A stretch of 64,000 nucleotides of DNA, from the NCBI GenBank assembly GCA_023954175.1, contig JAMLIM010000006.1, positions 20,388-84,387 of the forward strand, given 5' to 3'. This document shows positions 1 through 8,725 of this stretch, in pieces. Numbering within the stretch: the stretch's first letter is position 1; the number at the start of each line of letters is the position of its first letter. The notes under the pieces are model-generated. The model searched no databases. It was not told the DNA's origin and was given only the letters and a program-made list of their open reading frames with translations. The stretch comes from Rhizobacter sp. (lineage in GTDB: Bacteria; Pseudomonadota; Gammaproteobacteria; Burkholderiales; Burkholderiaceae_C). The translations under genes and the position numbers were made by a program.

Positions 1-435
1 CGGCTGAAGGACAAGCCGCAGGAGATGCAGCAGGAGATGATGCGCGTCTACCGCGAAGAAAAGGTCAACCCGCTGGGAGGGTGCCTGCCGATCTTCGTGC
101 AGATGCCGTTCTTCATCGCGCTGTACTGGGTGCTGCTGTCCAGCGTCGAGATGCGCAACGCGCCCTGGATTCTCTGGATCCACGACCTCTCGGCGCGCGA
201 CCCGTACTTCATCCTGCCGATCCTGATGACGCTCAGCTCGCTGCTGCAGACCTGGCTCAATCCGACGCCGCCCGATCCGGTGCAGGCCAAGATGATGTGG
301 ATCATGCCGCTCGTGTTCTCGGCGATGTTCTTCGTCTTCCCGGCCGGCCTCGTGCTGTACTGGCTGACGAACAACATCCTGTCGATCGCGCAGCAGTATT
401 TCATCAACAAGCGGCTCGGCGTGCTCGGCAAGTAG
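1..435 (+). CDS. yidC: Membrane protein insertase YidC, C-terminal fragment
   Basis: C-terminal 144 residues of the YidC/Oxa1 insertase, which places proteins into the inner membrane alone or with SecYEG. The frame is open from base 1, so the 5' part lies outside the window. The fragment carries the family's NPLGGCLP loop (visible residues 23-30), a following membrane helix, the WLNPTPPDP segment and a final strongly hydrophobic region before a basic tail ending VLGK. YidC directly followed by mnmE is the usual order of the rpmH-rnpA-yidC-mnmE region of proteobacteria, often near the replication origin; that location is inference here. Confidence 0.95.
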   Translation, partial: RLKDKPQEMQQEMMRVYREEKVNPLGGCLPIFVQMPFFIALYWVLLSSVEMRNAPWILWIHDLSARDPYFILPILMTLSSLLQTWLNPTPPDPVQAKMMWIMPLVFSAMFFVFPAGLVLYWLTNNILSIAQQYFINKRLGVLGK

Positions 436-490
436 CGTCGTCGCCGGCCCGGGCGCCGGACCTCCGGGTGCCGCGCGCGAAAATGCGCGC

Positions 491-1870
491 ATGCTGTCGC
501 GCCACCATGATCCGATCGTCGCCATCGCGACCGCGCCAGGGCGCGGCGCGGTGGGCATCGTGCGCGCATCGGGGCGCGATCTCGCGTCGCTCGTTCAGGC
601 GCTTTGCGGCCGCAGCCTGAAGCCCCGTCACGCGAGCTTTCTGCCCTTCCTCGACGCCGAAGGCGAGGCGATCGACCAGGGGCTGGCGATCTGGTTCCCC
701 GCCCCGCATTCGTACACCGGCGAAGATGTGCTGGAACTGCAGGCGCATGGCGGTGCGGTCGTGCTGCAACTGCTGCTGGCGCGTTGCCTGCAAGCGGGCG
801 CTCACCTCGGCATGCGTCTGGCCGAGCCCGGAGAGTTCACGCAGCGCGCCTTCCTGAACGGCCGCATCGACCTCGCGCAGGCCGAAGCGGTGGCGGACCT
901 GATCGATGCCAGCACCGAGGCGGCGGCGCGCTCGGCGAGCCGTTCGCTGTCGGGCGCGTTCTCGAACGAGATCCATTTGCTGCGCGACGAGTTGATCGCG
1001 CTGCGCACCCTGGTCGAGGCGACACTCGACTTTCCCGAGGAAGAGATCGACTTCCTGCAGCGCGCCAACGCGCGCGAGCGGCTCGGCCGCATCGCCGCGG
1101 CGCTCGGCGCCGTGCTCGACCGGGCGCGCCAGGGCGCACTGCTGCGCGACGGCATCCGGGTCGTGATCGCCGGGTTGCCGAACGTCGGGAAGAGCTCACT
1201 CCTGAACGCCCTCGCGGGTGCCGAGCTGGCGATCGTCACACCGATCGCCGGCACGACGCGCGACAAGGTCAGCCAGACGATCCAGATCGAGGGCGTGCCG
1301 CTGCACGTGACCGACACCGCAGGCCTGCGCGAGGATCCTGCGGCGGCCGACGAGGTCGAGCGCATCGGCATCGAGCGCGCGTGGGACGAAGCCGCGCAGG
1401 CGGATGCCGTCCTCTTTCTGCACGACCTGACCCGATGCGGCGAGCCGGCCTACGACGCCGAAGAGGCGGCGATCGGCGCGCGCCTGACCGGCTTCGAACG
1501 CAACCTCGTGCATGTCTACAACAAGGCCGATTTGCGCGCCGCGCCGAATGTGCCCACTCACGCCATCGTGCTGTCGGCGCGCACCGGCGAGGGCCTCGAC
1601 GCGCTGCGCGCGCGACTGCTCGATCTCGCCGGCTGGCACGCCCAACCCGAGGGCGTGTACACGGCCCGTGCGCGCCATGTGGACGCGCTGCGGCGGGCGC
1701 AGTCTCACATCGACGTGGCTTGCGCGGGACTCGAGCAGCCGGCGCCGGCACTCGAATTGCTGGCCGAGGAGCTGCGCCTCGCGCACGAAGCGCTCGGCGA
1801 GATCACCGGCCAGTTCAGCGCGGACGATCTGCTTGGCGAAATCTTCGGGCACTTCTGCATTGGCAAGTGA
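491..1870 (+). CDS. mnmE: tRNA uridine-5-carboxymethylaminomethyl(34) synthase GTPase MnmE
   Basis: 459-residue GTPase that works with MnmG to modify the wobble uridine of certain tRNAs. Domains in order: N-terminal folate-binding domain (about 1-120), helical domain, and an inserted G domain with G1 GLPNVGKSS near residue 228, G2 TPIAGTTRD near 255, G3 DTAG near 275 and G4 NKAD near 343. It ends in the canonical FCIGK, whose Cys is essential in the family. Length is normal. It starts 55 bases after yidC. Immediately before the ATG are two GCGCGC arms (473-478, 485-490) around a six-base loop, which could mask initiation; no clear Shine-Dalgarno is visible. Confidence 0.97.
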   Translation: MLSRHHDPIVAIATAPGRGAVGIVRASGRDLASLVQALCGRSLKPRHASFLPFLDAEGEAIDQGLAIWFPAPHSYTGEDVLELQAHGGAVVLQLLLARCLQAGAHLGMRLAEPGEFTQRAFLNGRIDLAQAEAVADLIDASTEAAARSASRSLSGAFSNEIHLLRDELIALRTLVEATLDFPEEEIDFLQRANARERLGRIAAALGAVLDRARQGALLRDGIRVVIAGLPNVGKSSLLNALAGAELAIVTPIAGTTRDKVSQTIQIEGVPLHVTDTAGLREDPAAADEVERIGIERAWDEAAQADAVLFLHDLTRCGEPAYDAEEAAIGARLTGFERNLVHVYNKADLRAAPNVPTHAIVLSARTGEGLDALRARLLDLAGWHAQPEGVYTARARHVDALRRAQSHIDVACAGLEQPAPALELLAEELRLAHEALGEITGQFSADDLLGEIFGHFCIGK

Positions 1871-1908
1871 CACCGCCGCGGGATGTCGGCGAAGGTCGGG
1901 CCTCGGGC

Positions 1909-2481
1909 TCAGCCCGTCTCCGCGTCGTCGGCCAGCAGCATCTGCGGCACGGAGACGAAGCGGTAGGCCAGTTCCTCGCCCGGCTGACGCACCAGCACCC
2001 AAATCAGATCGAATCGCTCGTCCGGCCAATGCTTGGGGATGTCGTCGGGGTTGACGACCGGGAAGTGGCGGACGATCTTCGCCATCGTGCCGTGATGCCA
2101 GACGATCAGGACCGACTCGGGCTTGGCAAGCACTTCTCTCGTCAGCTCGGCTTCATTGCCGTGGGTGTGCGTGGCCTCGACCTCGAGCTTCAGGCGTTCT
2201 GCCGTCGGCCGCGCGGTGTGGATTTCGCGCTTGCTCTTCGCCTCTTCGGTAGGCCGGGTCGCGATGATGCGGCCAGGCCGCACGACATGGGGATGGGCCC
2301 TGGAAGGCGCATGCGCGAACAGACCTGCCAGGGCGCCGGCCCGGGTCCAGCCCAACACCGAGAGGGAGTGCCCGTCGTGCTCGCCGTGGGGGTTGACGCC
2401 GTGCGGCTTGGACCCCTCCCCGGGCTTCTCCCCGTGGCGCACGAACATGATGATCTCGGGCGCCTGCTTGTCGTCTGCCAT
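1909..2481 (-). CDS. Histidine phosphatase family protein
   Basis: 190-residue protein whose N-terminal motif VRHGEKP matches the phosphohistidine RHG motif of the phosphoglycerate-mutase/histidine acid phosphatase superfamily. A second conserved histidine is visible in WHHGTMAKI near residue 135. There is no signal peptide, so it is probably cytoplasmic. The substrate cannot be read from sequence. It lies 8 bases downstream of the DUF3616 gene on the same strand, so the two are probably co-transcribed, and it converges on mnmE with a 38-base gap. Function beyond phosphatase fold is unknown. Confidence 0.8.
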   Translation of the reverse strand: MADDKQAPEIIMFVRHGEKPGEGSKPHGVNPHGEHDGHSLSVLGWTRAGALAGLFAHAPSRAHPHVVRPGRIIATRPTEEAKSKREIHTARPTAERLKLEVEATHTHGNEAELTREVLAKPESVLIVWHHGTMAKIVRHFPVVNPDDIPKHWPDERFDLIWVLVRQPGEELAYRFVSVPQMLLADDAETG

Positions 2482-2489
2482 GTCGCCGC

Positions 2490-3461
2490 CTAGAAAGGTT
2501 CGAACTCAAGGCTGCGGAAACGCTGCTCGGCCACCTTGAGTCGCTTGCATTCCTTGCCGCGCATCTCGATGCCGCCGTCGTCGCTGAGCAGCTGGAAGCG
2601 CGGCGTGCCGGGCCAGCCGAACAGCGCCTCGGGCCGCAGCGTGCCCAGCGCGGGCTGCGCCAGACGCTGCGGCGTGTCCGCGCCGCCACGCCAGTGGAAG
2701 ACCGCGAACGTGCCTTCGTCTGCCGTGGGCCCGCCGACCACCAGGTAGCCGTCGGCGACGCGCGTCATCGCCCGCACGCCGCGGCCGCCCAGGTCGAGCG
2801 CGATGGCGGCGCCGAACTCCGGCGCCTCGCCTTCGATCGTCTGCACCGGGTTGCGCAGCGGCAGCACCAGCGCCTTGCCCTCGCGCAGCGGGTTGCGAAA
2901 ACCGATCAACAGCGCACCGTCCGCCGTGTGCGTCAGGCCCTCGACGTTCAAACCGCCAGGCGCTTCCGGCGCCTTGCGTGCCGCCTCGGCGAGCTGCCAG
3001 GCGCGGCCGGCGTCGCTCGCCACCAGCGCTTCGAGCAGGCGCACCGGCGCCTTGCCGACCGGCTGCAGCGTCGGCGGCGTGCCGGCGTTTTCTTTGGCGT
3101 TGTCAGTGGCGATGTCCGTCGCGAACAGCCGGTCGCGATGCGGCGCCAGCCGGCCCTTGCCGTCGCGGCTGAGCGAGCCCATCCAGTAGATGCGCTCGCC
3201 GATGCGGGTCGCCGCCTCCAGATCGGCCTCGGTCTTGCGGGCATGCAAGAAGGCGCCGAGCGGCACGCTGGCCCGCACTTTGGGCTCGCCGCGCTCGAAG
3301 ATGCGCAGCGTGTTGTCCTCGTCGCCGGCGACGACGAAATGGCGCGCATCCAGGGCCACCGCGGCCGATGCGTCACACAGGCCGTCGTAGCGGGTGACGG
3401 TCTCGCCGAAGCCGGGGCCGGCGGCCAAGGCGATGGTCAGCAGGGTGGTGAGGCGCAGCAT
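2490..3461 (-). CDS. Secreted DUF3616-type protein
   Basis: About 323 residues from the ATG at 3461. This start is chosen because MLRLTTLLTIALAAGPGFG reads as a signal peptide; the frame stays open further upstream but without coding character. The mature part (RYDGLCDASAAVAL, HFVVAGDEDNTLRIF, then several strand-rich segments with GLNVEGLT and FRNPL) resembles DUF3616 proteins, thought to adopt a beta-propeller-like fold and to be periplasmic. Biochemical role is unknown. Followed after 8 bases by the histidine phosphatase gene. An alternative start 12 codons upstream cannot be excluded. Confidence 0.7.
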   Translation of the reverse strand: MLRLTTLLTIALAAGPGFGETVTRYDGLCDASAAVALDARHFVVAGDEDNTLRIFERGEPKVRASVPLGAFLHARKTEADLEAATRIGERIYWMGSLSRDGKGRLAPHRDRLFATDIATDNAKENAGTPPTLQPVGKAPVRLLEALVASDAGRAWQLAEAARKAPEAPGGLNVEGLTHTADGALLIGFRNPLREGKALVLPLRNPVQTIEGEAPEFGAAIALDLGGRGVRAMTRVADGYLVVGGPTADEGTFAVFHWRGGADTPQRLAQPALGTLRPEALFGWPGTPRFQLLSDDGGIEMRGKECKRLKVAEQRFRSLEFEPF

Positions 3462-3568
3462 GGGTGTTCGGCAACCGGTTCGGATTGCGAGCATATCCTC
3501 ACCCGCCCTCACCGCCGCGCCAGCCGCCGAGGCGGCGGGCTGCGCCGGCGCGGCCCATGCACGCCGAG

Positions 3569-3973
3569 CTACGCCGCTGCCAGCGGCGCGCGCCGGCTGA
3601 AGCGGCGCAGCAGCAACTGTGCGCCGAAGGCCGGCAGCAGGATCAACCCGATGCCCACCGCCCACAGCAGCCAGGTCAGCGCCAGCAACCACTGCAACAG
3701 CGAGCCCAGCCGGGGCAGGGCTTGCTGCGCCGATTCGAGCGCCCGCACGATGCCGTCGCGCATGGCATGGCGGGTCTCGACGTCGACCCGGCGCGCGAGC
3801 CACGGCGGCAGCGGCAGCGAGGCCACCGTCCGGCCCGGCTGCGCCGCCTCACCGGATGCGAGCAGGCCCGCGCCCCAGTGGATCAGCGCCGACCCGGCCA
3901 CGGCGAAGGCGGTCCACACCAGCGCCCACAGGGCAAACGCGGCCCAGATGAACAGCGTCACGAGGGCGATCAC
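3569..3973 (-). CDS. Small inner-membrane protein of unknown function
   Basis: 134 residues. Two hydrophobic regions are visible: an N-terminal one (about 1-33) and one at about 87-118, separated by a polar stretch, then a basic tail RRFSRRAPLAAA. It starts at a GTG that overlaps the stop codon of the PepSY gene (GTGA, 3970-3973), so translation is probably coupled. I recognise no named domain. The pairing suggests a membrane partner for the exported PepSY protein; that is inference. Confidence 0.65.
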   Translation of the reverse strand: MIALVTLFIWAAFALWALVWTAFAVAGSALIHWGAGLLASGEAAQPGRTVASLPLPPWLARRVDVETRHAMRDGIVRALESAQQALPRLGSLLQWLLALTWLLWAVGIGLILLPAFGAQLLLRRFSRRAPLAAA

Positions 3974-4257
3974 TTGCTCTTGATCTTCTGCTTCAGCACC
4001 TCGCCGCTGCGCGCGTCGATGTGCAACTCGACGCGCTGGCCCTTGTCGTTGGTGGCCTTGATTTCGTAGACCCGGCCGTCCTCGAATTCGATCTCGCGCA
4101 CGTCGCGATAGCCCTGCGCGGTGATGCGCTCCAGCACCTGCATCATGGTCATCGGTGCGGTCTCCGCGGGGGGTGTGGCGCTCTGCGCCAGGGCGCTCAG
4201 CGAGGCGGCAGCGACCACGGCTGCCAGGGCAGTACGGCGCAAAGTCATGGGTGTCAT
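3970..4257 (-). CDS. Exported PepSY-domain protein
   Basis: 95 residues from the ATG at 4257, which has a good ribosome binding site (AAAGGA seven bases upstream); the frame is open further 5' but without a ribosome binding site. Residues about 4-25 form a signal peptide ending LSALAQS. The rest is one PepSY domain: MMQVLERITAQGYRDVREIEFEDGRVYEIKA, then RVELHIDARSGEVL. Such small periplasmic PepSY proteins often sit beside two-component systems and may inhibit proteases or sense envelope conditions; their role is not established. Overlaps the next gene by four bases. A direct repeat upstream (4322-4339) may be its regulator site. Confidence 0.8.
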   Translation of the reverse strand: MTPMTLRRTALAAVVAAASLSALAQSATPPAETAPMTMMQVLERITAQGYRDVREIEFEDGRVYEIKATNDKGQRVELHIDARSGEVLKQKIKSK

Positions 4258-4321
4258 CGGTGAATCCTTTCTCGTCGTGGCGACGATCGGTTGAACATGC
4301 TTCGCATCGTGCCTGCCGTCA

Positions 4322-4339
4322 CATGAACGTGGCATGAAC
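4322..4339 (-). promoter_or_regulatory. 11-bp-period direct repeat upstream of the PepSY gene
   Basis: On the minus strand GTTCATG occurs twice with a four-base spacer, giving an 11-base period, about 65 bases upstream of the PepSY start. Direct heptamers at 11-base spacing are typical of OmpR/PhoB-family response regulator sites. A third, weaker GTTCAAG-like copy lies nearby in opposite orientation. Assignment as an operator is inference. Confidence 0.35.
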
Positions 4340-4371
4340 CGCGGGTTCAAGTGCGTTTCAGTCCCGCGCGG

Positions 4372-5079
4372 CTACAGCGCCTGCCCTTGCCCGGCCTCTT
4401 CTTCGGTGTGGCCGTCGCGGATGTGATAGATGCGCTTGAAGGTCGGGATGATCTTTTCGTCGTGCGTCACGACGATGATGGCGGTGTCGTACTGTGTGGC
4501 CATGCGGTTGAGGATGCGCACCACCGCCAGCGCGCGCTCGCTGTCCAGCGGCGCCGTCGGCTCGTCGGCCAGGATCACCGGCGGCCGGTTGGCCAGTGCG
4601 CGCGCGATCGACACCCGCTGCTGCTCGCCGCCGGACAGCTCGGACGGCTGCGCCTTGGCGCGGTGCGCGACGTCGAGCGCCGTCAGCAACTCGAGTGCGC
4701 GCGCCCGCGCCTCGGCGTTGGGCCGCCCGGACAGCATCGGCATCAAGGCGACGTTGTCGGTGACATCGAGAAACGGGATCAGGTAGGGCGCCTGGAACAC
4801 GAAGCCGATGCGGTCGCGCCGCAGCGCGCGCAGATCGGTGATCTTCCAGCCATCGTCGTAGATGACGTCGCCACCGAGGACCATGCGCCCGCCCGTCGGC
4901 TCGATCACCGCGCCCAGGCATTTCAGCAGCGTGCTCTTGCCGGAGCCCGAGGGGCCGATCAGGCCGACCACTTCGCCGGGGGCGACCGACATGTTGACGT
5001 CCTTCAGCGCATCGACCGCCGTGTCGCCCCGGCCATAGCGCTTGCGCAGGCCTTCGATGAGGATGCCGGGCTCGGACAT
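4372..5079 (-). CDS. ABC exporter ATP-binding protein (LolD/MacB/DevA type)
   Basis: 235-residue nucleotide-binding subunit. Walker A GPSGSGKST at residues 42-50, Q-loop in FVFQAPYLIPFL, signature LSGGEQQRV, Walker B VILADEPTAPLD, and H-loop VVTHDEK. The close similarity to LolD/MacB/DevA ATPases fits the FtsX-type permease encoded one base upstream and the membrane-fusion protein before that. It is the last gene of the tetR-MFP-permease-ATPase operon. Substrate unknown; LolD itself is unlikely because lolC/E-type partners and a lipoprotein context are absent. Confidence 0.92.
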   Translation of the reverse strand: MSEPGILIEGLRKRYGRGDTAVDALKDVNMSVAPGEVVGLIGPSGSGKSTLLKCLGAVIEPTGGRMVLGGDVIYDDGWKITDLRALRRDRIGFVFQAPYLIPFLDVTDNVALMPMLSGRPNAEARARALELLTALDVAHRAKAQPSELSGGEQQRVSIARALANRPPVILADEPTAPLDSERALAVVRILNRMATQYDTAIIVVTHDEKIIPTFKRIYHIRDGHTEEEAGQGQAL

Positions 5080-5080
5080 G

Positions 5081-6274
5081 TCAGCCGCCGATGGCCGCGG
5101 CCGGGTCGACCTTCAGTGCGGCGCGAATCGCCAGCGTGCTGGCCAGCGCGCAGATGACCATCACGGCCACCAGGCCGCGCGCGGCGTCGCCGGATTCGAG
5201 CAACACGTACTTCGGAAAGATCGGTGCCCAGAACGTGGCGCTGACCTTGCCGATGACGAAGCCGATCAGGCCCAGCCCCAAAGCCTGCTGCAGGATCATG
5301 CCGGCGATCGTGCGGTTGCGTGTGCCGATGAGCTTGAGCACGGCGATCTCGCGGATCTTGCCGAGCGTCATGGTGTAGATGATGAAGGCCACGATGGCCG
5401 CGCTGACGACGGCCAGGATGACGAGGAACATGGCGATCTGCCGCGCCGAAGTGGCAATCAGCTTGGCCACCAGGATCTCCTCCATCTGCGCACGGGTGAA
5501 CGCCTCCAGTCGCTTCCAGCGCCTGATCGGCTCGGCAACCTCGTCGGCCGACATCCCGGCACGCACCTGCACCAGCACGGCGTTGACGTTGCGGTTGCTG
5601 GCTTGCGCGGCCTGCACCGCTTCGAGCAAGCCCGGCACGCCGGGCCGGTTCAGGGCCGGGTTGGCGGCGGTGCGCGCGCGCTCGTTGAGGATGGCGTCGT
5701 TGTCCTTGAGGAACTGCGCTTCCTGGGCGTCGGCGAGCGGGATGAAGACCATCGGGTCGCCGCCCGAGGACACCATGCGCCGCGTCAGCCCCACCACCGT
5801 GTAGTCGTGGCGCCGGATGCGGATGCGGTCTCCCAGCGCGAAGCCGGTGCGCACGTCGGCCACAGCTTCATAGTGGTTGCGCGTGATGTGGCGGCCGGCC
5901 ACCAGATAGCCGGGCGCGCCCGGCTGACCGGGCTCGAAGCCGACGATCATCGCGCGCACTTCTTCCTCACCCTTGCGCACCTGCATCGTCAGGTAGGTGA
6001 CGTTGGCGGCGCGCGCCACGCCGGGCAGGCCGAGCACGCTGCGCACGACGTCGTCGCGCAGGCTTGACGCCTCGGCGTAAGGCCCCTGCGTGTCCTGCTG
6101 CACCACCCACAGGTCGGCGCCGCTGTTGTCGAGCAGCGCGCGGGCGTCGTCGACCATGCCGCGGTAGACGCCGGCCATCGTCAGCGTGACGCCGATCAGC
6201 AGCCCGAGCCCGACCCCGGTGAGCACGAACTTGCCCCACGAGTGCAGGATGTCGCGGCCGGCGAGGCTGATCAT
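5081..6274 (-). CDS. FtsX-family ABC exporter permease (DevC/MacB-like)
   Basis: 397 residues from the ATG at 6274, which overlaps the stop of the membrane-fusion gene (ATGA). A first membrane helix at about 12-34 is followed by a large periplasmic MacB-type domain (for example NVTYLTMQVRKGEEEVRAMIVGFEPG) and a C-terminal FtsX domain with three helices, including FLVILAVVSAAIVAFIIYTM and the motif IREIAVLKLIGTRN. This is the four-helix topology of DevC/MacB permeases, which do not transport across the membrane bilayer but drive mechanotransmission to periplasmic partners. The frame is open upstream to 7516 only as a shadow of the MFP gene. Confidence 0.9.
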   Translation of the reverse strand: MISLAGRDILHSWGKFVLTGVGLGLLIGVTLTMAGVYRGMVDDARALLDNSGADLWVVQQDTQGPYAEASSLRDDVVRSVLGLPGVARAANVTYLTMQVRKGEEEVRAMIVGFEPGQPGAPGYLVAGRHITRNHYEAVADVRTGFALGDRIRIRRHDYTVVGLTRRMVSSGGDPMVFIPLADAQEAQFLKDNDAILNERARTAANPALNRPGVPGLLEAVQAAQASNRNVNAVLVQVRAGMSADEVAEPIRRWKRLEAFTRAQMEEILVAKLIATSARQIAMFLVILAVVSAAIVAFIIYTMTLGKIREIAVLKLIGTRNRTIAGMILQQALGLGLIGFVIGKVSATFWAPIFPKYVLLESGDAARGLVAVMVICALASTLAIRAALKVDPAAAIGG

Positions 6275-7473
6275 GGGCGCGCGCCCGCCAGCGATTCGAC
6301 GATCTTGATGCGGCGCCCCGGCGCCAGCTCGCGTTCGCCGTACACCACCACGGCGTCGCCGGCGCCCAGCCCTTCGAGAATCTGCACCTGCCCGTCGAGG
6401 CTGGCCTGGCCGATGCGCACCGGCGCGAAGCGCAGGCCGTCTCCTTCGACGCGCCAGACGCCGGGCTGGTCGCCGACGTGCCTGATGCTGGCGTTGGGCA
6501 GCAGCAGCGCCGGCGCCGTGCGCGGCAGGGTCAGGGTGACCTCGGCCAGCTCGCCGGTCGAGAGGCCTTGCGGCAGCGTGTCGAACGACACCAGGGCCAC
6601 GCGCTCCTCGGTCACGCTGTCGCTCGTCGCCTCGACGCGGGCGACCTTGCCGGCGAGCGGCGCGCCCGGCGCCGAACGAAGCGCGATCGATGCCGGCAGG
6701 CCGGCGGCCAGCCCGGCCGAGCGGCCCTGGTCCAGGCGCAGGCGCACCCACAGCGATGCCGGCTCGATGAGCCGCAGCACGGCCTGCCCGGCAACGACGG
6801 TGGAGCCCATTTCCGCTTCGCGGCTGATGACGAGGCCATCCACCGGGGCCAGCAGGCGCAGGTTGTCGAGTTGCTGGCCCAGCGCGGCACGCTCGGCTTC
6901 GAGGCGTCGCAGCTCGTGGCGCGCTGCCGTGAGGTTCGCCTCGGCGCCGCTCGTCGCTGCCTCGGCCGAGCTCTGCTCCTGCAGCTTGACCTCCACCGCG
7001 CCGGGGCTGATGAAGTTCTGATCGCCCAGCTCGACATAGCGCCGCGCATTGATCGCGGCGAGCTCCTGCCGGGCGCGGGCATCGCTGCGTTGCGCCTGGG
7101 CGGCGTCGATGGCGCTTCTTGCGCGCGCCATCGACGCATCGATCGCGGTGACGCGCTGGGCGAGGTCGACCGGATCCATCTCGGCCAGCAACTGGCCCGC
7201 CTTCACCCGGTCGCCGACATCGACCGCGACGCTGCGCACGCGCCCGGCGCTGGTCGGCCCGATCAGATAGGTGTAGCGCGCCTCGACCGTGCCGACGCCG
7301 AACAGCGACGGGCTGAAGCTGCCTTGGCTGGCCTGGGTGACGGTGACCCGGGTCGCCGCCAGCGGGCCGGTGCGCATCGCCACGTAGGCCAGCGCGGCCA
7401 GCAGCAAGGCGCCGAGCAGACCGAGGCCGATGCGGCGCCAGAGCGGGCGCGAAAGAAGGCGCGAGATGTTCAT
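6271..7473 (-). CDS. HlyD/DevB-type membrane fusion protein
   Basis: 400 residues from the ATG at 7473. One N-terminal membrane anchor (about 15-33) precedes a lipoyl half-motif (GRVRSVAVDVGDRVKAGQLLAEM), a long alpha-helical hairpin rich in Ala, Arg and Glu (about 90-200), the second lipoyl half (LLAPVDGLVISREAEMGSTVVAGQ), and beta-barrel and membrane-proximal domains. It bridges the inner-membrane exporter to an outer-membrane channel encoded elsewhere. ATGA overlaps at both ends (with the TetR gene and the permease gene) show tight translational coupling. Order MFP-permease-ATPase is that of cyanobacterial devBCA. Confidence 0.9.
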   Translation of the reverse strand: MNISRLLSRPLWRRIGLGLLGALLLAALAYVAMRTGPLAATRVTVTQASQGSFSPSLFGVGTVEARYTYLIGPTSAGRVRSVAVDVGDRVKAGQLLAEMDPVDLAQRVTAIDASMARARSAIDAAQAQRSDARARQELAAINARRYVELGDQNFISPGAVEVKLQEQSSAEAATSGAEANLTAARHELRRLEAERAALGQQLDNLRLLAPVDGLVISREAEMGSTVVAGQAVLRLIEPASLWVRLRLDQGRSAGLAAGLPASIALRSAPGAPLAGKVARVEATSDSVTEERVALVSFDTLPQGLSTGELAEVTLTLPRTAPALLLPNASIRHVGDQPGVWRVEGDGLRFAPVRIGQASLDGQVQILEGLGAGDAVVVYGERELAPGRRIKIVESLAGARP

Positions 7474-8072
7474 GGCCTCTTCTCGCGAATGCCGCGCAGG
7501 TAGATCGCGAACACATGGTCGGCCTGCACCTTCATCGACGCCGGCTTGTCGTCGAGCATCGACTGCATGACGAGCCCCTGCACGATGCCGACGAAGAGGG
7601 TCGCGGCGGCCTGCTGGTTCAGGTCGGCCGGCAGCGCCCGCTGCCGGATTGCGGCGCCGAACTGGCGCAGCAGCAGCTTGCGATAGGCCAGCAGCAATGC
7701 GCGCACTTCCTGCTTGACGGCCGAATCGTTCGGTTGCTGCAGCTCGTGGAAGATGAAGCGCGGCACGCCGGGATGGGCGACGACGAACGCCACATGGGCG
7801 TGGAACACGGCGTCGAGTGCCGCCAGCGCGGAAGGTGCCGATTGTTCCGCCGCGTCCAGGGCCGCGAGCAATTGCCCCGCGACCCATTTCATCGCGGCCA
7901 GCCAGATCGCTTCCTTGGTCGCGAAATGCTTGAACACGGCGCCCTGGGTGACGCCTATCGCCGCCGCAATGTCGTGCGTCGTGATCTGCGCCGGGCTGGT
8001 GCTTCGGGCAAGCTCAATGGCGGCGATGACGATCTCGGCCTGGCGCTCGCCGGTGGACATTCTCGTCTGCAT
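7470..8072 (-). CDS. TetR/AcrR-family regulator of the exporter operon
   Basis: 200 residues. The N-terminal helix-turn-helix is clear: ITTHDIAAAIGVTQGAVFKHFATKEAIWLA at about 29-58, followed by an all-helical ligand-binding domain. It is the first gene of the operon, overlapping the membrane-fusion gene by four bases. A 26-bp inverted repeat (8102-8127) lies 29 bases upstream of its start, so autorepression with the exporter genes under the same operator is likely. The inducing ligand is unknown. TetR heading an efflux operon fits defence against a small toxic or signalling molecule. Confidence 0.92.
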   Translation of the reverse strand: MQTRMSTGERQAEIVIAAIELARSTSPAQITTHDIAAAIGVTQGAVFKHFATKEAIWLAAMKWVAGQLLAALDAAEQSAPSALAALDAVFHAHVAFVVAHPGVPRFIFHELQQPNDSAVKQEVRALLLAYRKLLLRQFGAAIRQRALPADLNQQAAATLFVGIVQGLVMQSMLDDKPASMKVQADHVFAIYLRGIREKRP

Positions 8073-8101
8073 GGTGCTTAACCCGGCCGGTTCAAAGCCA
8101 G

Positions 8102-8127
8102 ATGGTAAGTATTTGAATACTTACCAT
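8102..8127 (-). promoter_or_regulatory. 26-bp palindromic operator for the TetR regulator
   Basis: Twelve-base arms ATGGTAAGTATT and AATACTTACCAT are perfect reverse complements around a two-base TG centre. The site is markedly AT-rich against its surroundings and lies just upstream of the tetR start. Size and symmetry match known TetR-family operators such as that of AcrR. It presumably overlaps the operon promoter, giving repression by occlusion. It could also affect the plus-strand gene at 8283, but that start is about 155 bases away. Confidence 0.85.
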
Positions 8128-8282
8128 GTTACACGCTTTTCGCCGATCCTGCCGCGGGTGCCGGGATCGGCGGTCGGGTGCGCCCGGGTTGCGCGAGATC
8201 AGGCGTTGGTCACGAACGGGGAACCTCGGCCGCGACCGCCGGTCTGTCCTGATGGGCGGCAGGCGCCCGAACGGAGGCTCCC

Positions 8283-8549
8283 ATGGACAGAAAACTGCAT
8301 CTTCTCGATTCGTACCGCGTGACGGGTTCCGACGGACGGTCGTACAAGGTCTGCGGCTACGAGCAGATGACGCGCGACGCAGCACTCGTCGACGGCGCGG
8401 AGCACTGGGAATCGACCGGGGTCTTCGAGTTCCGCCTGGAGAGCGGGGAATTGCTCGAGCCGCACAAGGACGGCACGATGCGCATCCCCAACAGCGGCGT
8501 CATGCTGCCCGCGCGCGAGCAGCGTGAGCCGACATTGAAAGCCGGCTGA
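8283..8549 (+). CDS. 88-residue protein of unknown function
   Basis: Small hydrophilic protein with a strong ribosome binding site (GGAGG a few bases before the ATG). The sequence has alternating charged and beta-prone segments (YRVTGSDGRSYKVCGYEQM, GVFEFRLESGEL) and no signal peptide or membrane segment. I do not recognise a family. The good start context, high GC3 and single clean frame support a real gene. It is divergent from the TetR exporter operon and convergent with the thiolase gene. Confidence 0.65.
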   Translation: MDRKLHLLDSYRVTGSDGRSYKVCGYEQMTRDAALVDGAEHWESTGVFEFRLESGELLEPHKDGTMRIPNSGVMLPAREQREPTLKAG

Positions 8550-8675
8550 CACGCCACGCCAAGGGCCGGCGGCGGCCCGCGGCGGGCGCCGCGCCGACAA
8601 CCGATTGCCGATTGCTTGGCAGACACGCCAAGCAGGCTCGCCGCTGCGGCGAGGTCGCGAAGTCTAAACAGCAGC

Positions 8676-8696
8676 CGGCCGGCAACCTGCCGGCCG
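8676..8696 (-). terminator. Possible terminator hairpin between convergent genes
   Basis: Nine-base arms (CGGCCGGCA / TGCCGGCCG) with a three-base loop lie between the 88-residue gene and the thiolase gene. On the minus strand the hairpin is followed by only a short T run (GCTGCTGTTT), so termination of the thiolase transcript is plausible but weakly supported. Confidence 0.35.
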
Positions 8697-8725
8697 CGGC
8701 CGATGCAAGCGATCGCCGAGTCGGC

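Noticed and set aside
3462-3803. 114-codon N-terminal extension of the DUF3616 gene
   Set aside because: It overlaps the adjacent membrane-protein gene, has low-complexity composition, and a signal peptide begins at 3461.
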